Source: Bifidobacterium parmae (lineage in GTDB: Bacteria; Actinomycetota; Actinomycetes; Actinomycetales; Bifidobacteriaceae). Taken from it: 64,000 bases of DNA. The notes beneath the pieces were generated by a model that saw only the letters and a list, made by a program, of their open reading frames with translations, was not told the origin of the DNA and made no database searches. The position numbers and the translations under genes were made by a program. Position 1 is the stretch's first letter. Each line of letters opens with the position of its first letter. Location of the stretch: assembly GCF_002860365.1 (NCBI RefSeq), contig NZ_NMWT01000025.1, forward strand, positions 62,001 to 126,000, read 5' to 3'. This document shows, piece after piece, positions 55,107-64,000 of the stretch.

Positions 55107-55727
55107 TCACCACAGCACATCGATGGGGGCGGTGGTCTTGTTCTTCTCGATGATGCGGCAGATCTCCTCCGGCGTCTCCCGGCATCCGCGGCGGATCCAC
55201 AGCCAGATGATCGAGGAGACCGCGGAGACGAGGATCTCCATCGCGTAGTCCGCCGGGATGCCGTTGTAGGAGGACTGCGGGTCGGCGCCGAGCCGTTGCG
55301 CCTGCGTGACGATCAGCTGCTTCAGCACCTTCTTCAGCTTGTCGTAGAGCTGCATGTCGTTGCCGGAGCGGGAGATCGCGTTGAAGAACGCGTAGTCGTC
55401 GCGCACGTAGCGCAGCGCGGCGGAGATCGATTCGGTCTGGAACGCGTCGCAGATCGCCCGGCCGGTGGCATGGGACACGGTGCGCGCGTCGGCGTCGGTG
55501 TCGGCGTTGTCGACGAGGATGGCCGTCAGATCGGCAATCGTGTCGTCGATGAGCTGCTGGCGCAGGTCGAACTTGTCGAGATAGTGCATGTAGAACGTGC
55601 CGCGGTTGATGCCGGCCGTGCGGGCGATGTCGCTCACCGTCATCGCGTCGAACCCCTTCGACTGCACGAGCGTGGTGAACGCGGCCTTGATCTTCGCCTC
55701 CGTCTTCGTGTGCCGTCTGCCTGCCAT
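55107..55727 (-). CDS. TetR/AcrR-family transcriptional regulator
   Basis: A 206-residue TetR-type regulator. The HTH is clear (MTVSDIARTAGINRGTFYMHYLDKFDL, about residues 29-55), and the C-terminal part resembles the AcrR/DhaS-like group. It is divergent from the ABC transporter operon, and the intergenic region carries two CAAC-N2-GTTG sites, one near each gene, supporting self-repression and control of the exporter. The ATG follows GGGAGGGTC at short spacing. Confidence 0.88.
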   Translation of the reverse strand: MAGRRHTKTEAKIKAAFTTLVQSKGFDAMTVSDIARTAGINRGTFYMHYLDKFDLRQQLIDDTIADLTAILVDNADTDADARTVSHATGRAICDAFQTESISAALRYVRDDYAFFNAISRSGNDMQLYDKLKKVLKQLIVTQAQRLGADPQSSYNGIPADYAMEILVSAVSSIIWLWIRRGCRETPEEICRIIEKNKTTAPIDVLW

Positions 55728-55762
55728 GACCCTCCCATCCTCGTCGCATATGACACACGATT

Positions 55763-55783
55763 ATATCAACGTGTTGTCGATAT
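55763..55783. promoter_or_regulatory. operator near the second TetR gene
   Basis: CAACGTGTTG (55767-55776), flanked by ATATC and GATAT, is a partial palindrome. Its core is the reverse complement of the site at 55892-55901. Confidence 0.55.
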
Positions 55784-55847
55784 AGGGTGATGAATCACCA
55801 CTTTCCGCCGATGTGTCCAATCTGAACAGAATCGTGGGAAGCGTTCA

Positions 55848-55877
55848 TTGACCGCCGTTCCCGTCCGTTCCTACAAT
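55848..55877 (+). promoter_or_regulatory. promoter of the ABC transporter operon
   Basis: TTGACC (55848-55853) and TACAAT (55872-55877) are near-consensus with 18-bp spacing. The predicted start is about 55884. Confidence 0.65.
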
Positions 55878-55891
55878 CACGACAACACAAT

Positions 55892-55901
55892 CAACACGTT
55901 G
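55892..55901. promoter_or_regulatory. operator near the ABC transporter operon
   Basis: CAACACGTTG lies just downstream of the predicted transcription start and is the reverse complement of the core at 55767-55776. Confidence 0.55.
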
Positions 55902-55928
55902 TTCAATCAAGAACGGAAGGCAGGTCCC

Positions 55929-56630
55929 ATGGCATACATCGAGATGGTGCATAGCTTCAAGCGGTACCACATGGGCGACACCACGATCACGGCCAACAAC
56001 GACGTGAGCTTCGGCATCGAGAAGGGCGAGCTGGCAATCATCCTCGGCGCGTCCGGCGCCGGCAAATCGACGGTGCTCAACATCCTCGGCGGCATGGACA
56101 CCAACTCCGAAGGCCAGGTGATCATCGACGGCAAGGGCATCTCGAACTACACCGCCCACCAGCTCACCGACTACCGGCGCCACGACATCGGATTCGTGTT
56201 CCAGTTCTACAACCTCGTCGCCAACCTCACCGCGCGCGAGAACGTGGAACTCGCCTCCGAGATCGTGCGCGACGCCCAGGACCCGGTGCAGGCGCTCATC
56301 GACGTCGGCCTCGGACACCGCATCGACAACTTCCCGGCGCAGCTCTCCGGAGGCGAACAGCAGCGCGTCGCAATCGCCCGCGCCGTCGCCAAGAACCCGA
56401 AGATCCTCCTGTGCGACGAGCCGACCGGCGCGCTCGACTACAACACCGGCAAGCAGGTTCTGAGAATCCTGCAGGACCAAAGCCGCGAGAAAGGCGCCAC
56501 CGTCGTCATCGTCACCCATAACTCGGCCATCGCGCCGATCGCCGACCGCGTCATCCACATGCACGACGCCCGCGTCAAATCCATCGAGACCAACGAACAC
56601 CCGATGGACATCGAGGACCTGGAGTGGTGA
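55929..56630 (+). CDS. ABC transporter ATP-binding protein
   Basis: A 233-residue MacB/LolD-type ATPase. Walker A is GASGAGKST near residue 42, the signature is LSGGEQQRV, Walker B is [12 protein letters not shown], and the H-loop is VTHN. It pairs with the large FtsX-type permease encoded immediately downstream and overlapping in reading. ATG 55929 follows GAACGGAAGG; an upstream frame from 55848 would start at the promoter. It is likely a mechanotransmission or export system controlled by the divergent TetR protein. Confidence 0.93.
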   Translation: MAYIEMVHSFKRYHMGDTTITANNDVSFGIEKGELAIILGASGAGKSTVLNILGGMDTNSEGQVIIDGKGISNYTAHQLTDYRRHDIGFVFQFYNLVANLTARENVELASEIVRDAQDPVQALIDVGLGHRIDNFPAQLSGGEQQRVAIARAVAKNPKILLCDEPTGALDYNTGKQVLRILQDQSREKGATVVIVTHNSAIAPIADRVIHMHDARVKSIETNEHPMDIEDLEW

Positions 56631-56632
56631 AC

Positions 56633-59600
56633 ATGGCAACCCTTTCCCGCACACGCCGCAGGAGCCGCGCGGCGCGTCCGCGCAAACGCATGCTGTGGAA
56701 GGACATCCGCGCCACCCTCGCCAAATCCAAAGGCCGGTTCCTCTCCATCGTCAGCCTCATGGCCCTCGGCTCGTTCGCCCTCGTCGGCCTGCTCGTCACC
56801 GGCCCCGACATGCGCATCACCGGCACCGACTTCTACGGCCGCCACAACCTCGCCGACGTCACCGTGATCAGCGACTACGGGCTGAGCCGCGACGACGAGA
56901 GGATCATCCGCGCGACCGACGGCGTCGCCCAAGCCGAGTTCGGCTACTTCAAGGACGTCGTCATCCGGGGCTCCGACCACAGCCTGCGCGTCTACTCGAA
57001 ACCCGAGACGGTCTCCACCTACGAAGTGGTCGAAGGCCGGCTGCCCGAGCACGCGGACGAGATTGCGCTCGACCGGGCGGAACGCGGCACATACGCGGTC
57101 GGCAGCACCATCAAACTCACGGAACGCCCCGACATCGCCGGCGACACCGTCCTCACGCGAAGCAGCTTCACCGTCGTCGGATTCGTCGACGCCAGCGACA
57201 CCGTCTCCGACCTCAACATGGGCCAATCCACCGCCGGCACCGGCGAACTCGACGGGTACGCGGTCGTCACGAAACCCGTGTTCGACTCCGACGTGACGAT
57301 GATCGGCCGAATCACCTTCCGCGACACCCGCGGCGTCGACTACTGGACCGCCGACTACCGCGACCGGGTGAACGCGCACAAGACCACGCTGACCAAACGG
57401 CTCGCCAACCAGCCCGACGCACGCGCCGCCTCCATCCGCGAAGAGAGACGCGCGCAGATCGACAAGGCGCAACGCAAGGTCGACGACGCCAAACAGCAGC
57501 TCGCCGACACACAGCAGCAACTCGACGACGCGAAAACGCAGATCGAGAACGGCAAGGACCAACTGGCCGACGGCACCATCCAAGCCGCCGACCAGGCATC
57601 CGCCGCCGTGGCCGAACTCGCCGGCGCGACCGCCCAGATCGCCTCCGCCGGCTCGCAGCTCGACGCCGCACAGACCGCGCTCGCCGCCGGCGCGCAACAG
57701 CTCGACCAAGGCCAGGGCAAGCTCGACGAATCCTGGACCGGACTCAGCCAGGCGAACGCCCAGCTCGGACAGGCGCGCACCCAGCTCGACGCCGCCAAAA
57801 CCGTGCTCGACAAGATCGGAGCGCTCCTCGCGCAATGGGAGTCAAGCGGCCTGACCGGCGGCGCCTACGACAGCGCCAAGGCGCAGTACGACAAGGCGCT
57901 CGCCGCCTACAACGACGCCGTCGCGCAGTACAACGCGAAACTCGCCGCCTACAACGACGCGCTCGCGCAATGGAACGATGCGGCGTCACGGCTCGAACAA
58001 GGCTCGCAGGACTATCAGGACAACGCCGCCGCCATCGCCGACGCGCGAGGCCAGCTCGCCGCCAAGCAAAGCGAACTGGGCACGGCCGTCTCCACGCTGG
58101 CCGGAGGCGCCTCCTCCGGAACGGAGGCGGGATCCGGCGTCTCCCAACTCGTCGAAGGCCAACGGCGGATCGAGAAGGCGCAGGACGAGTACGACGCGAA
58201 GCTCGCCGAATTCAACGCCGCCAAACCCGCCGCCGAGAAGAAGATCGAGAAGGCCGAACACGACATCGCGCTCGCCCGCGAGAAGATCGACACGCTCGAA
58301 GTGCCCGCCTACTCGATCGACGGACGACGCGAAGGCCTGACCTCGAACGGATACCGCGTATACGAGATCATCGCGAACATCGTGGAGAAGCTCGCCATGA
58401 TCTTCCCCGTGTTCCTCTACCTCGTGGCCGCGCTCGTCACCTTCACCACGATGGGGCGCATGGTCGACGAGGAACGCGTCAACTCCGGCACGCTCAAAGC
58501 GCTTGGATATGGGAACGCGGACATCCTTAGGAAGTTCACCTGCTACGGGTTCCTCGCCTCCACGCTGGGCACGATCGTCGGCGTCATCGCCGGCCACACG
58601 CTGCTGCCGCTCATCGTCGACCACGCCTACTCCGACGGGTTCACGATGCCGCGCATCGCGTTGGCGTTCCATCCGGGCGTCACCGCGGCCGCGTTCCTGC
58701 TCGCATGGACGAGCGCCGTCGTGCCCGCGGCGCTGGCCGCCATGCGCGAGCTGAGGGAGAAGCCCGCCGCGCTGCTCCTGCCCAAGCCGCCGGCCAAAGG
58801 CTCCAAGATTCTGCTCGAACGGTTCACGCCATTGTGGAACCGGCTGAGCTTCACCCGCAAGGTGACCGCGCGCAACCTGTTCCGCTACAAGTCCCGCGGA
58901 CTGATGACCATCCTCGGCGTGGCCGGCGCGGTCGCCCTGCTCACCGCCGGACTCGGCGTGCAGGGGTCGATCGGGCAGATCAGCGAACGCCAGTTCGACG
59001 AGATCGTCCACTACGACCTCATCGTCGCCGAGAAAAGCGACAACAACGACGAGCAGCGCGCGTCCGTGAAGCGGATGATGAAGCGCGACGCCGTCGCCTC
59101 CTCCACGCCGATCCGCTACGAGGAGGTCACGACGACCGGTGGCAGGCAGGGCGACAAGCAGGGCATCACGATGATCGCCACCGACGACGCGTACGACTTC
59201 GGGAAGTACATGACGCTGCGCTCCCGTTCCGGGCACAAGCCGCAGGTGCTCACCGACCGGGGCGCCGTCGTCTCCGAACGCATGGCCTCGATGCTCGGCG
59301 TGAAGGAGGGCGACACGGTGACCGTCACCGACGCGGAGGGCGCGCGGCGCACGGTGCGCGTGGACGGCGTGACCGAGATGTACATCGGGCACTTCATGTT
59401 CATGTCGTCCGGCGGCTACGAGCGCGTGTTCGGCGAGGACTGGCGGGCGAACGCCTACATGGTCCGTCTCAAGGACCCGAGCACGGCGAACGCCGGACGC
59501 GTGGGCGCCTCGTTCATGCGCGACGACGGCGTCAGGGGAGTGGTGCAGAACATCACCGCGAAGAACCAGGTCGCCACGATCGTCGACTCTCTCGACCAGA

Positions 59601-59992
59601 TCATGGAGGTGCTGATCCTCGTGGCCGCGCTCCTCGCCGTGGTGATTCTCTACAACCTCACCAACCTCAACGTGTCCGAACGCATCCGCGAACTGTCCAC
59701 CGTCAAGGTGCTCGGATTCCATTCGAACGAGACGACCATGTACATCTACAGGGAGACCATCGTGCTCTCCGTCATCGGCGTACTCGCCGGATACGGGATC
59801 GGCGCGGGACTCCACCGGTACATCATCACCGAGGTGCCGCCGGACGAGGTCATGTTCGACCCGGCGCTCGGCTGGCAGGCGTTCGCCGCGCCGGTCGCGG
59901 TGGTGGGAGTCGTGCTCGCCGTGCTCGGCATGGTCGTCTACCGCAGGCTCAGGGACGTGGACATGCTCGCCGCGTTGAAGTCGGTGGAGTAG
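56633..59992 (+). CDS. ABC transporter permease with two FtsX domains
   Basis: A 1119-residue permease. One helix lies near residues 36-56, followed by an extracellular MacB-type domain, then a long Ala/Gln/Asp-rich coiled coil (about 266-556) that probably reaches through the cell wall. The first FtsX domain starts near KLAMIFPVFLYLVAALVTF, and the second ends the protein (LILVAALLAVVILYNLTN and VGVVLAVLGMVVYRRL). It likely expels peptides or lipophilic compounds, or signals to the envelope. ATG 56633 has GGAG eight bases before it and lies 2 bases after the ATPase stop. The coiled coil repeats are internally imperfect. Confidence 0.9.
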   Translation: MATLSRTRRRSRAARPRKRMLWKDIRATLAKSKGRFLSIVSLMALGSFALVGLLVTGPDMRITGTDFYGRHNLADVTVISDYGLSRDDERIIRATDGVAQAEFGYFKDVVIRGSDHSLRVYSKPETVSTYEVVEGRLPEHADEIALDRAERGTYAVGSTIKLTERPDIAGDTVLTRSSFTVVGFVDASDTVSDLNMGQSTAGTGELDGYAVVTKPVFDSDVTMIGRITFRDTRGVDYWTADYRDRVNAHKTTLTKRLANQPDARAASIREERRAQIDKAQRKVDDAKQQLADTQQQLDDAKTQIENGKDQLADGTIQAADQASAAVAELAGATAQIASAGSQLDAAQTALAAGAQQLDQGQGKLDESWTGLSQANAQLGQARTQLDAAKTVLDKIGALLAQWESSGLTGGAYDSAKAQYDKALAAYNDAVAQYNAKLAAYNDALAQWNDAASRLEQGSQDYQDNAAAIADARGQLAAKQSELGTAVSTLAGGASSGTEAGSGVSQLVEGQRRIEKAQDEYDAKLAEFNAAKPAAEKKIEKAEHDIALAREKIDTLEVPAYSIDGRREGLTSNGYRVYEIIANIVEKLAMIFPVFLYLVAALVTFTTMGRMVDEERVNSGTLKALGYGNADILRKFTCYGFLASTLGTIVGVIAGHTLLPLIVDHAYSDGFTMPRIALAFHPGVTAAAFLLAWTSAVVPAALAAMRELREKPAALLLPKPPAKGSKILLERFTPLWNRLSFTRKVTARNLFRYKSRGLMTILGVAGAVALLTAGLGVQGSIGQISERQFDEIVHYDLIVAEKSDNNDEQRASVKRMMKRDAVASSTPIRYEEVTTTGGRQGDKQGITMIATDDAYDFGKYMTLRSRSGHKPQVLTDRGAVVSERMASMLGVKEGDTVTVTDAEGARRTVRVDGVTEMYIGHFMFMSSGGYERVFGEDWRANAYMVRLKDPSTANAGRVGASFMRDDGVRGVVQNITAKNQVATIVDSLDQIMEVLILVAALLAVVILYNLTNLNVSERIRELSTVKVLGFHSNETTMYIYRETIVLSVIGVLAGYGIGAGLHRYIITEVPPDEVMFDPALGWQAFAAPVAVVGVVLAVLGMVVYRRLRDVDMLAALKSVE

Positions 59993-60093
59993 CGTCGGCG
60001 CCGGTCCGCTCCATGCCCGGCGCCCTATGTCCGGTTCGCCCCCTTAACTAGGGCGTTGTACATGAGAGGGAGCACGGCGGAAGGAGACGCGGC

Positions 60094-61131
60094 ATGGCGA
60101 GGAGCACGGGGCATTCCCGTCCGGTGATCAAGGACGTGGCGCGTCTCGCCGGCGTCTCCGCGCCCACCGTCTCCCGCTATCTCAACGGCACGGTGAAGGT
60201 CTCCGAGGAGAAGCGCGCGCGCATCGCCAAGGCCATCGAGGAGCTCGGCTACGAGCCGAGCGTCGTCGCGCGCGCCCTATCCAACCGGGAGATGGACACG
60301 GTGGTCGTGTTCGCCGCCAACCCCGAGGCGTTCTCCACCTCCGAGACCAACCACGGCGTCGAGAAGGCGGCGCGCGCATGCCGCTTCCTCATGAACATCG
60401 TCTCCCTGGACGAATCCGACATGGACTCCGTCGAGGCGCGCGTCAGGATGGGCCTGTCCGTGCGCCCCGCCGGCGCCATCGTCTACCAGTACGACCGCGC
60501 CGGCATCAAGGCGCTCGACTACCTGCCGAAGGACCTGCCGCTGGTCGTCGTCGGCGGAGGATTCGGCGACGCCGACCGGCAGATCGTCAACGCGGAACGC
60601 GAGGCCGGACGCTGGATGACCATGCACCTGCTCGACCTCGGTCACGAGACCGTCTTCCACGTGACCCGCCCGAAAGGGCCCACCGACAACACGCGCACCG
60701 ACGGCTGGCGCGACGCGCTCGAGGAACGAGGCGCCGCGGTCCACGAGCCGATCGTCGTCTCGCGCGATCTGGAGGAGGCCGCCGCGGCCGGACGCGCGCT
60801 GGGGGAGCGCGACGACGTGACCGCCATCTTCGCCGGTGACGACGAGACCGCCGTCGCCGTGATCCGCGGATTGAGGGAGAAGGAGCGGCAGGTGCCGGAC
60901 GACGTGAGCGTCGTCGGATTCGACGACCGCAACTTCGCCGCCATGTGGTCGCCCGCGCTGACCAGCTACGGCCAGAACTATCTGGAGATGGGCCGACGCG
61001 CCTTCCGCATGCTCTACGAGCAGGTGAAGGCGCGGCGCGACGGCGTCGAACCGCCGCCCGCCCGCGTCGACGTGGTCGAAGGCCAGCCCGCGCTCCGCGA
61101 CTCCGAGACCGCCTACGTGCCTTGGCGTTGA
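60094..61131 (+). CDS. LacI-family transcriptional regulator
   Basis: A 345-residue LacI/GalR regulator. The HTH with hinge spans VIKDVARLAGVSAPTVSRYLNG (about residues 11-32), and the periplasmic-binding-protein-like effector domain follows (VVGGGF, HETVFHVTRP, AIFAGDDETA, VSVVGFDDRNF). It should sense a sugar. No sugar gene lies beside it on this side, so its targets are elsewhere or it is autogenous. The ATG has GGAAGGAGACGCGGC upstream. Confidence 0.92.
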   Translation: MARSTGHSRPVIKDVARLAGVSAPTVSRYLNGTVKVSEEKRARIAKAIEELGYEPSVVARALSNREMDTVVVFAANPEAFSTSETNHGVEKAARACRFLMNIVSLDESDMDSVEARVRMGLSVRPAGAIVYQYDRAGIKALDYLPKDLPLVVVGGGFGDADRQIVNAEREAGRWMTMHLLDLGHETVFHVTRPKGPTDNTRTDGWRDALEERGAAVHEPIVVSRDLEEAAAAGRALGERDDVTAIFAGDDETAVAVIRGLREKERQVPDDVSVVGFDDRNFAAMWSPALTSYGQNYLEMGRRAFRMLYEQVKARRDGVEPPPARVDVVEGQPALRDSETAYVPWR

Positions 61132-61185
61132 CACGCCGTCAAGCGTCGCGGCGGGCCGCGCCGCGAAAACGGTTAAAATTGGGTA

Positions 61186-61212
61186 TTGACTTTTTCCGCA
61201 ACTCGGTATATG
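61186..61212 (+). promoter_or_regulatory. probable promoter of gltB
   Basis: TTGACT (61186-61191) lies 15 bases before TATATG (61207-61212), or 17 before an overlapping TATGGA. About 100 bases of leader follow before gltB. Confidence 0.5.
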
Positions 61213-61313
61213 GACAGCGAAACGCGGAGGACATAGTGCGACGCTACGCTGTCAACAGCAACTGACCCAAGTGGCGCGTTTCCGCGCGCCCGCAACCAAT
61301 TGAGGTGATTTCG

Positions 61314-64000
61314 GTGACATTCAAAGCCCCGCTTGATCTCACGGTCCACGCTCCGGATGGAATGTACGACCCCTCCAACGAGCATGACGCCTGCGGTGTG
61401 GGCATGGTCACCACGCTCAACAAGCGCCCCGAACACAAGATCGTCAAGGACGCCATCGAGGTGCTGGTCAACCTCGACCACCGCGGCGCGGTCGGCGCCG
61501 AGGAGAACACGGGCGACGGCGCCGGCATCCTGATGAGCATGCCGGACGAGTTCATGCGCGCCACCGTGCCCGCCGAACTGCCCGCCGCCGGCCACTACGC
61601 CGCCGGCATCGCGTTCCTCGACCGCGACATCGAGACCTCCGGCCAGCAGGAGCAGGCCATCGCGAAGATCGCCCGCGAAGAGGGCCTCGAGGTCCTCGCG
61701 TGGCGCGTCGTGCCCACCAACCCGGACGGCCTCGGCCTGCAGGCCCTCGCCGCCATGCCGGGATTCAAGACGCTCGTCCTGGCCGACCCGGAAGGCGGCC
61801 TCGCCGGCATCGAGCTCGACCGCAAGACGTTCCGCATCCGCAAGCGCGTCGAACATGAGGTGGGCGTGTACTTCGCCTCCCTGTCCGCGCGCACCATCAC
61901 GTACAAGGGCATGCTGACCACCATGCAGCTGACCCATTTCTTCCCGGATCTCGTCGACGAACGCATGAAGGCCACCGTGGCCATCGTCCACTCCCGCTTC
62001 TCCACGAACACGTTCCCGAGCTGGCCGCTCGCCCAGCCGTTCCGCCTGCTCGCCCACAACGGCGAGATCAACACCATCCAGGGCAACCGCAACTGGCTGT
62101 CCGCCCGTGAGGGTCGACTGAGCTCCGAACTGCTCGGCGAGTTCGAGCCGCTGCTGCCGATCACCACGCCCGGCTACTCGGATTCCGGCACCTTCGACGA
62201 GTGCCTCGAACTGCTGCACCTCGCCGGCCGTTCCCTGCCGCACGCCATCTGCATGATGCTGCCGCCGGCATGGGAGAAGAACCCCGACCTCGACCCGGAC
62301 GTGCGCGCCTTCTACGAGTACAACAACACGCTCATCGAACCGTGGGACGGCCCGGCCGACATCGTCTTCACCGACGGCACCCAGGTCGGCGCACTGCTCG
62401 ACCGCAACGGATTCCGCCCCGGCCGCTGGCAGCTCACCGGCGACGGCTACCTCGTGCTCGCCTCCGAGGCGGGCGTCCTGCCCGAGATCAAGCAGGAGCA
62501 CATCGTCTCCAAGGGCCGTCTCGAGCCCGGCAAGATGTTCCTCGTGGACACGGCCGAAGGCCGCATCATCCCGGACGAGGAGATCAAGAAGTCCCTCGCC
62601 GCCCAGCACCCGTACCGCAAGTGGGTGGAAGGCAACTCCGTGGAGATGAGCGACCTGCCCGCCCGCGAGCACGTCAACCACTCCGGCCAGTCCGTGCAGC
62701 GCCGCCAGCGCGCCTTCGGCTACACCGAGGAGGACCTGAAGATCGTCCTCACGCCGATGGCCAACACCGGCAAGGAACCGCTCGGCTCCATGGGCAACGA
62801 CACCCCGCTGCCCGCGCTCTCCAAGCGCCCGCGCATGCTGTTCGACTACTTCAACCAGAAGTTCGCCCAGGTCACCAACCCGCCGCTCGACTGGGAGCGC
62901 GAGGAGACCGTCACCTGCCTCGAATCCGCGATCGGCCCCGAGCCGAACCTGCTCGCCGACTCCGAGTTGCACGCGAAGAAGATCCTCATCCCGCTGCCCG
63001 TCATCAACTCCGACGAGATGGCCCAGCTCAAGCGTCTCGACAAGGCGCGCATCCTCGGCGGCTACTACCGCCCCTACGTGGTCCGCGGCCTGTACCAGGT
63101 GGCCGGCGGCGGCGAAGCCCTCCAGCAGCGTCTGGACGAGATCTTCGCCGAGATCGACGAGGCCATCGACAACGGCAGCAACTTCATCGTGCTGTCCGAT
63201 CGTGACTCCAACCACACGTGGGGCCCGATCCCGTCGCTGCTGCTCACCTCCGCCGTGCAGCACCACCTGCTGCGCCGCCACACCCGCACCCAGGTCTCCC
63301 TGGCGGTCGAGGCCGGCGACGTGCGCGAGATCCACCACGTCGCCCTGCTCATCGCCTACGGCGCCGCCTGCGTGAACCCGTACCTGGCGTTCGAATCCGT
63401 CGAGAACCTGTCGCGCGAAGGCTACGTGAAGGTCGATCCCGCCACCGCCGTGAGGAACCTCACCAAGGCGCTGTCGACCGGCGTGCTCAAGATCATGGCG
63501 AAGATGGGCGTCTCCACCATCATGAGCTACCGCGGCTCCCAGCTGTTCGAGGCCGTGGGTCTGAGCCAGAACGTCGTCGACGAGTACTTCACCGGCACCA
63601 CCACGCGCGTCGGCGGCGTCGGCCTTGACGAGATCGCCGAGGAGGTCGCCTCCCGCCACCGCGTCGCCTACCCGAACCAGTGGACGGCGTCTCCGCACCG
63701 CAACCTCAGGACCGGCGGTCTGTACAAGTGGCGTCGCACCGGCGAGGACCACCTCAACGACCCCGAGGCCATCTTCCTGCTGCAGCAGTCCACCCAGCGC
63801 GGCGACTACGGCATGTTCAAGAAGTACTCGCACCACATCAACGACACCTCGAACCGTCTGATGACGCTGCGCGGCCTGATGAAGTTCAACCACAACCGCA
63901 AGCCCATCGACATCTCCGAGGTCGAGCCGGCCAGCGAGATCGTCAAGCGGTTCTCCACCGGCGCGATGAGCTATGGCTCCATCTCCCAGGAGGCGCACGA
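61314..64000 (+). CDS. gltB: glutamate synthase large subunit (3' truncated)
   Basis: The first 895 residues of the NADPH glutamate synthase large subunit, which uses glutamine amide nitrogen to convert 2-oxoglutarate to glutamate. The glutaminase nucleophile is Cys27 in EHDACGVGMV, exposed after removal of a 26-residue propeptide. LLAHNGEINTIQGN gives the amide-binding site, and the central domain follows. The window ends at the start of the FMN domain (FSTGAMSYGSISQEAH). The GTG start at 61314 has TTGAGGTGATTTC before it; ATG 61362 would leave a shorter propeptide. The frame was followed through without interruption. Confidence 0.95.
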   Translation, partial: MTFKAPLDLTVHAPDGMYDPSNEHDACGVGMVTTLNKRPEHKIVKDAIEVLVNLDHRGAVGAEENTGDGAGILMSMPDEFMRATVPAELPAAGHYAAGIAFLDRDIETSGQQEQAIAKIAREEGLEVLAWRVVPTNPDGLGLQALAAMPGFKTLVLADPEGGLAGIELDRKTFRIRKRVEHEVGVYFASLSARTITYKGMLTTMQLTHFFPDLVDERMKATVAIVHSRFSTNTFPSWPLAQPFRLLAHNGEINTIQGNRNWLSAREGRLSSELLGEFEPLLPITTPGYSDSGTFDECLELLHLAGRSLPHAICMMLPPAWEKNPDLDPDVRAFYEYNNTLIEPWDGPADIVFTDGTQVGALLDRNGFRPGRWQLTGDGYLVLASEAGVLPEIKQEHIVSKGRLEPGKMFLVDTAEGRIIPDEEIKKSLAAQHPYRKWVEGNSVEMSDLPAREHVNHSGQSVQRRQRAFGYTEEDLKIVLTPMANTGKEPLGSMGNDTPLPALSKRPRMLFDYFNQKFAQVTNPPLDWEREETVTCLESAIGPEPNLLADSELHAKKILIPLPVINSDEMAQLKRLDKARILGGYYRPYVVRGLYQVAGGGEALQQRLDEIFAEIDEAIDNGSNFIVLSDRDSNHTWGPIPSLLLTSAVQHHLLRRHTRTQVSLAVEAGDVREIHHVALLIAYGAACVNPYLAFESVENLSREGYVKVDPATAVRNLTKALSTGVLKIMAKMGVSTIMSYRGSQLFEAVGLSQNVVDEYFTGTTTRVGGVGLDEIAEEVASRHRVAYPNQWTASPHRNLRTGGLYKWRRTGEDHLNDPEAIFLLQQSTQRGDYGMFKKYSHHINDTSNRLMTLRGLMKFNHNRKPIDISEVEPASEIVKRFSTGAMSYGSISQEAH

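Noticed and set aside
61173-63998. A long minus-strand frame opposite gltB
   Set aside because: GltB domains fit the plus strand exactly; the antisense frame is a codon-bias artefact.

Overview
The window reads as chromosome of a high-GC Gram-positive bacterium, almost certainly a Bifidobacterium. Evidence: uvrC-aroE-rapZ-whiA-pgk-tpiA-secG gene order, a CIRCE-controlled hrcA-dnaJ operon, the adjacent transketolase and transaldolase used by the bifid shunt, a GH38 alpha-mannosidase next to a PfkB kinase and two ROK regulators, frequent GTG/TTG starts, and strong GC bias at third codon positions. The species cannot be named from sequence alone. Both ends are cut: uvrC lacks its 5' part and gltB lacks its 3' part.

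Layout. 1-8200 (+): DNA repair (uvrC), shikimate dehydrogenase, RapZ, WhiA, lower glycolysis (pgk, tpiA), secG, L-lactate dehydrogenase and a HAD phosphatase. 8200-13100 (+): an XRE-HTH/aminotransferase fusion preceded by several GTTCAAT/ATTGAAC half-sites, then a GH38 alpha-mannosidase. 13100-18200 (-): sugar MFS permease, PfkB fructokinase-type kinase and two ROK repressors, whose promoters each carry a short dyad. 18300-25400 (-): Nudix hydrolase coupled to Xaa-Pro aminopeptidase, BrnQ, transaldolase, transketolase. 25500-28300 (+): CIRCE, hrcA, dnaJ. 28300-31150: uppP, a fructosamine-kinase-like gene and a PAC2 protein. 31280-31900: a five-gene tRNA operon (Gly, Cys, Val, Val, Gly) with small hairpins in its spacers. 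32100-37000: an M23-like membrane protein and two AMP-forming acyl-CoA ligases facing each other. 37100-40000: a proton-translocating transhydrogenase split into three genes. 40100-43370: membrane-anchored alpha/beta hydrolase, ribosomal protein L25, ilvE.

43370-47100 is an accessory island with decayed and small genes: an ISL3 transposase remnant, a broken XRE-HTH fragment, an unknown 91-residue protein, a RelB/MazF-type toxin-antitoxin pair, and a second related pair whose toxin is interrupted by one extra G. It also holds two diverged copies of an element made of a stem-loop, a strong ribosome site and a very short Arg-rich ORF. This paired element is the best candidate for something undescribed.

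47200-64000 returns to backbone and transport functions: a TRIC-type channel, rpsT, lepA-hemW, a DHA2 MFS exporter, a TetR gene divergent from an Old Yellow Enzyme across a 60-bp symmetric operator, a second TetR gene divergent from an ABC ATPase/FtsX permease operon, a LacI regulator, and glutamate synthase large subunit.
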